A stretch of DNA of 44,660 bases. Source: Paenibacillus guangzhouensis. GTDB taxonomy: Bacteria; Bacillota; Bacilli; Paenibacillales; Paenibacillaceae. Below are positions 41,053-44,660 of this stretch, piece after piece. The position numbers and the translations under genes were made by a program. Below the pieces are notes generated by a model. It saw nothing but the letters and a program-made list of their open reading frames with translations. It was not told where the DNA came from and did not search any database. The stretch covers positions 1 to 44,660 of the forward strand of contig NZ_CP045294.1 in NCBI RefSeq assembly GCF_009363075.1, written 5' to 3'. Positions within the stretch are counted from its first letter, which is position 1, and every line of letters begins with the position of its first letter.

Positions 41053-41639
41053 CGGATGTAAGGGAAAGGGCAGTCATCGAAAGGGCTGTGGGGAATAATC
41101 CGCTACGTCGATATGTGCCAGAATTCGTATCGGGCTCGCGTATTCTTGGCGGTATGCTGGATTCGCAATATCAGGAGAATCAGGAGCTGACGGCATCGAT
41201 TGACGAAGTGCTCGATCAATTTTATATCGAGACAGCAACGTGGGGTCTGGATCGGTGGGAGCGCATGTGCGGCATTGCGACCGACCCGTCCAAGCCGCTT
41301 GATCAACGCCGCAGTGTCATCAAGTCCAAACTGCGCGGGATCGGCACCGTCACAGTGGACCTCGTGAAGAACGTCGCCGAGGCTTTCGCGAACGGCCAGG
41401 TCGATGTACAGGAGGATGTCGCGAAGTACACAATCACTGTCACCTTCGTCGGCAAGCTCGGCATCCCGCCGAATATGGAAGACATCACCCATGCGCTGCG
41501 GGATATTATCCCGGCACATTTGGGGATTGAGTATGTGTATAAGTTCTATCCTTACTATGAATTAGCGAAGTCAGGGAAGAAGTATCAAGATCTAACGTCA
41601 TTGACGTATTACAAATTAGTAGACAAGGGGGTTCAATAA
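41049..41639 (+). CDS. Baseplate/fiber-attachment protein (XkdU, YmfQ/DUF2313)
   Basis: 196 residues. The segment GGMLDSQYQENQELTASIDEVLDQFYIETATWGLDRWERMCGI is typical of DUF2313 (given in full only by its key parts: DEVLDQFYIETATWGLDRWE), plus RRSVIKSKLRGIGTVTVDL. It joins fibers to the baseplate. Follows protein J with ATGA overlap and ends one base before the fiber gene. Confidence 0.9.
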   Translation: MTDVRERAVIERAVGNNPLRRYVPEFVSGSRILGGMLDSQYQENQELTASIDEVLDQFYIETATWGLDRWERMCGIATDPSKPLDQRRSVIKSKLRGIGTVTVDLVKNVAEAFANGQVDVQEDVAKYTITVTFVGKLGIPPNMEDITHALRDIIPAHLGIEYVYKFYPYYELAKSGKKYQDLTSLTYYKLVDKGVQ

Positions 41640-41640
41640 C

Positions 41641-44280
41641 ATGGCAACAACACCCAAAATTAATCTCCCGCTGATCGATAGCTCAATGACCGCTGACATC
41701 CCACGCGATATGAACGCGCTAGCCAACGCCATTGACGCGGTGGTGGAGACTACTACGGGAGCGAAGACGAAGGTAGACCAAGCATTGGCTAGCGCGAAGG
41801 CTTACGTAGATGCAGACCTAAAAGAGGCTCCGGCGGTGCCGATCAACCTTAAGATGGGAATGCAGGTCATTGATGCGAAAGAGACGAGCCTTGTGAATAT
41901 TACGGGGCTGAAGGGTCGGACGTTGGTGAATTTACTGGGGCGTGATGGGAATTGTGAGGATATGAGTAAGTGGTCATTAATCGGCACCACGGTTCTGGAC
42001 ACTGCGAATAAAACGTGCGGAATGAATGGATTTAAGAGTACGGTGACTAATGGAACATATGCCGATATCTGGCGTACGGTTGCATACGATAAGAATAAAT
42101 ACTATATTGCGCTGGCAGATATCAAGAACGGCAATGCTCTTAAAATGCGACTTCGCATGAATGATAATGTTGCCGTTAAAGAGATTATGTCCAGGGATGT
42201 TACGGAGACTTCTCAGTTTACTACTGCTTGGGTAAGAATCGAGCCTAACGCATTTACGGGTACTAATCCTGTGTATCTCAGTATTGTCACAGCAGGTGGT
42301 AATGGAAGTTATGGATATGTAGATGCAATCCGCCTATATGAAATTCCGAAAATGGAATATGAGGCATTGACCTCTATGGCAGATAGTCAAATCGCTGCCA
42401 AATACCCGTATGTCGATAGTTTGCAGAACGTAGCGAATCCATATGTGATTGGATATGGGGAGAATTTGTTGCCGCCGTTTATGGAATGGATACCTAGCGG
42501 TAATTTAACTCAGTATTCAGCACTAGCGCCCTACGAAGCTTCGACGGTAACGACTGGTGATTTTCAAGCATTAATTTCGCCGCAAATTCCAGCCGTAAAA
42601 GGTCAAACATATACGCTTAGTATTGAATCTCGAGCAGGTCGTATGGTAGTAGGTCAGTACGATAAGGCTGGTAATGTAATAGACTACCCTGTAGCAGAGG
42701 CGCAGAACGGACAAGGGGCCTTCTCAGCGACATTTACTGTTGCCGATAACGTATCTCACCTCGTCGTTCAATTATCCAACTATGGTGCGGGAACTTTCAT
42801 TTTCAAAAAGCCGATACTCACGTTAGGCAGCACATCCAAGCCGTTTGTACTACGTCAAGATTCGATTCTCGCACTAACGACGGAACTAGCGTCCAACGTT
42901 GACGGGTCAATAGCTGACGAGCTTTTCACGAAGGACGGGCTATATTGGAAGCTGTCGAAGTACAAGAAGATTACGCTTGACGGGTCGCGAGATTGGAAGT
43001 TTAACGCTGTGAAATCTGGATTTAAACAGGTAAGACTGGAAGGCAATCAAAAAGCGTCAGGAAGTCCTGTTATACAGTACGCAACAAAGTATGACGGTAA
43101 AGCACTTAAATATGATGGCAATGTCACAGAAGGAGACTCCTTCAACGTTACCAGCACAAATGACGTCATATACATGGGCATATCTAACGCAGATAGTGGT
43201 TGGGGCGATAGTTACGCACCAACAGACGCGGAGGTTAAGGCGTACATGAACGGCTGGAAGATGTTCTCCGTGGGTGGCCCTGCTACATCAGAATATACAG
43301 GAACAGGTACAAAAGGTTGGGTTAAGATTCCGGTTAAAACTAAAAGTAATCTAGTACTAGGGACTGAATACGTTACGGATATATCAGTAACAACTCTATA
43401 CAGTGACTTCCCCTACACACCGTACCAGATCCAGTACCTACTAGCGACGCCAATTGTCGAACCTGTCCAACATGAAGGCAAGCTGCTACTTAATAAAGGG
43501 TGGAACCAAATAGTGTGCGGCGGCGGTATCGAGGTTCGCGAGAAGGCGAATCCTGTCTATTGGCCCTTAGGGAACCATTGGGTATTTAACAACATACATC
43601 CTAGCCTAATTGCAGGTAGATTTAATTATAAGACTAATAAGATTTACACTGTATACGCAAACAACAAGGCAGATAGCAGTTTCGTGATGTTGAACAATGA
43701 CCCCAACAGTAATGGAATAGAGGATGGGTATATAGATGATTCCAAGTATAAAAAAGATGGAACCTACCACGTCACCTATACACGCCTGGAGAACGTCGTC
43801 CCATTTCTAGCGATCGCCGGAGAGATCGCGGCGAACCTACGTGGAACGGTAGATGATTTGGTGAACGAAACGCAGGCGCTGGATACGAGGTTAAGCGTAG
43901 TTGAGCGTATGAAGGCAGAGAAGGACAGTAAAGGTACTTGGATCATGCCGACGTTATTAAATGGATGGGAGCCATACGATGTTTATAGCGGGTACGTGGC
44001 AGCATACAAGAAGGTTCCTAACACCAATCTCGTAACAATCACCGCAACTCTAAAAAACGGCTCGACCGCTTACGGAAGTACATTGTGGAATATGCCTGTC
44101 GGATATAGACCAAAGTACATTGTTTCGGGAACAGCAGTAACCCGAAATGTTGGAGTAACTGCGGTATCCGCGCTTGCTGTAGAAGTGTACACGGACGGTA
44201 GAGTGTTGTTAGGCATGAGTACAGCAGCTATTCAAAATGGCGCAATTGAGTTCTCATTGGTGTATGAAGCTGAACAATAA
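41641..44280 (+). CDS. Tail fiber / receptor-binding protein
   Basis: 879 residues. A conserved attachment N-terminus (PKINLPLIDSSMTADIPRDM, about 1-70) is followed by a mosaic middle of beta-rich modules: a module at about 110-235, another carbohydrate-binding-like one at about 275-405 (with TYTLSIESRAGRMVVGQYD), a third at about 420-620, a linker with EIAANLRGTVDDLV, and a C-terminal knob (about 765-879) that starts GTWIMPTLLNGWEPYDVYSG. The middle is AT-richer, and its codon use differs from the baseplate genes, as expected for a swapped host-range segment. No chaperone or peptidase tail was seen. Confidence 0.88.
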   Translation: MATTPKINLPLIDSSMTADIPRDMNALANAIDAVVETTTGAKTKVDQALASAKAYVDADLKEAPAVPINLKMGMQVIDAKETSLVNITGLKGRTLVNLLGRDGNCEDMSKWSLIGTTVLDTANKTCGMNGFKSTVTNGTYADIWRTVAYDKNKYYIALADIKNGNALKMRLRMNDNVAVKEIMSRDVTETSQFTTAWVRIEPNAFTGTNPVYLSIVTAGGNGSYGYVDAIRLYEIPKMEYEALTSMADSQIAAKYPYVDSLQNVANPYVIGYGENLLPPFMEWIPSGNLTQYSALAPYEASTVTTGDFQALISPQIPAVKGQTYTLSIESRAGRMVVGQYDKAGNVIDYPVAEAQNGQGAFSATFTVADNVSHLVVQLSNYGAGTFIFKKPILTLGSTSKPFVLRQDSILALTTELASNVDGSIADELFTKDGLYWKLSKYKKITLDGSRDWKFNAVKSGFKQVRLEGNQKASGSPVIQYATKYDGKALKYDGNVTEGDSFNVTSTNDVIYMGISNADSGWGDSYAPTDAEVKAYMNGWKMFSVGGPATSEYTGTGTKGWVKIPVKTKSNLVLGTEYVTDISVTTLYSDFPYTPYQIQYLLATPIVEPVQHEGKLLLNKGWNQIVCGGGIEVREKANPVYWPLGNHWVFNNIHPSLIAGRFNYKTNKIYTVYANNKADSSFVMLNNDPNSNGIEDGYIDDSKYKKDGTYHVTYTRLENVVPFLAIAGEIAANLRGTVDDLVNETQALDTRLSVVERMKAEKDSKGTWIMPTLLNGWEPYDVYSGYVAAYKKVPNTNLVTITATLKNGSTAYGSTLWNMPVGYRPKYIVSGTAVTRNVGVTAVSALAVEVYTDGRVLLGMSTAAIQNGAIEFSLVYEAEQ

Positions 44281-44291
44281 GGAGGAAGCTC

Positions 44292-44660
44292 ATGAAAGAA
44301 GCAATCATAATCGATCTCAACGGTCTATACGTCGAACCTACGCTTGTCGCGGACTCCGTGACGGGCGTTTTTATTATCCAGCAGCTAAAGGAATACGGCG
44401 AGGACGAGGAACGTCCCGACGAACCAGAAATGATGAATGTAGGTTATACAGTTGCATATCCGGTACCTCCGGGGCTATATAAACCGAAATTCGATCTAAT
44501 GGGCTACGAATCTGCACAAGCCGATTATAAAACAGAGCTGGCGGCATATACTGACGCATTAGCTCAATGGGACCAGGACAGTGGGACGAATAAACCTGTA
44601 CCGCCTGCTGTTGTTAACGGTTCCGACTGTTGGAGCGAGGGGTTGTCGCAGGAAGAGATC
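44292..44660 (+). CDS. Fiber accessory protein (XkdW-like), N-terminal part (cut by the right edge)
   Basis: 123 codons are present and the frame is open at the end. It starts MKEAIIIDLNGLYVEPTLVAD and has a YKPKFDLMGYESAQADYKTELAAY middle region seen in PBSX-type genes that follow fibers. AAGGAGGA at 44279-44285 supports the ATG. The role is uncertain; fiber assembly or anchoring is the usual guess. Confidence 0.7.
   Translation, partial: MKEAIIIDLNGLYVEPTLVADSVTGVFIIQQLKEYGEDEERPDEPEMMNVGYTVAYPVPPGLYKPKFDLMGYESAQADYKTELAAYTDALAQWDQDSGTNKPVPPAVVNGSDCWSEGLSQEEI

Noticed and set aside
32490-44660. Complete prophage
   Set aside because: No integrase, phage repressor, terminase, portal, capsid or attachment repeats were seen in the window, although genes beyond the right edge cannot be judged.
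1-44660. CRISPR arrays, tRNA or rRNA genes, insertion sequences
   Set aside because: No regular direct repeats with spacers, no cloverleaf-like sequences, and no transposase motifs were recognised by eye.

Overview
The window looks like chromosome of a Paenibacillus-type Firmicute. The signs are strong AGGAGG-type ribosome binding sites with ATG, GTG and TTG starts, secreted proteins with Big, cohesin and dockerin modules, Bacillus-type amino-sugar genes, and a PBSX-type (Xkd) contractile tail cluster. No rRNA, tRNA, CRISPR array, integrase or transposase was seen. Both ends cut through genes.

Positions 1-21.9 kb form a salvage region for cell-wall amino sugars. A minus-strand arm (BadF/BadG-type kinase cut by the left edge, GH4 phospho-glycosidase) diverges from an RpiR-family regulator. 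A plus-strand operon follows: murQ, a sugar-binding lipoprotein, two ABC permeases, anmK, an acetyltransferase, a PIG-L deacetylase, a NamZ-type GH171 exo-muramidase and a second BadF/BadG kinase. A separate 5.7-kb gene encodes a secreted enzyme of about 1,895 residues. It joins a SpoIID lytic-transglycosylase domain to a GHL10 (DigH/YngK) glycosidase domain, with Big, FnIII, cohesin and dockerin modules. A convergent operon, rpiR-nagB-nagA, finishes the pathway. The genes fit one scheme: outside cutting of glycan strands, ABC uptake of muro-sugars, conversion of MurNAc (kinase) and anhydro-MurNAc (AnmK) to MurNAc-6-P, MurQ to GlcNAc-6-P, then NagA and NagB to fructose-6-P. An identical 15-bp palindrome, TGAAATTAAATTTCA, lies at the promoters of both the RpiR gene and the SpoIID-GHL10 gene, so I infer one regulon.

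Positions 22.1-32.0 kb hold an IclR regulator, a complete DppBCA-DF peptide ABC transporter, an M20 peptidase, a DUF1177 protein and an AroM protein with two cysteines in racemase-like contexts. It looks like a peptide or amino-acid derivative uptake and catabolism system whose substrate cannot be read from sequence.

Positions 32.2-44.66 kb hold a one-direction contractile-tail operon in PBSX order: connector, two neck/terminator genes, sheath, tube, tail chaperone with a probable -1 frameshift, tape measure, LysM protein, hub, baseplate genes, fiber and fiber accessory gene. No terminase, portal or capsid gene is visible. A LexA-type box overlaps the -35 of the predicted promoter and the leader RNA can fold into a long helix. 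This suggests a DNA-damage-induced phage-tail-like bacteriocin (tailocin).
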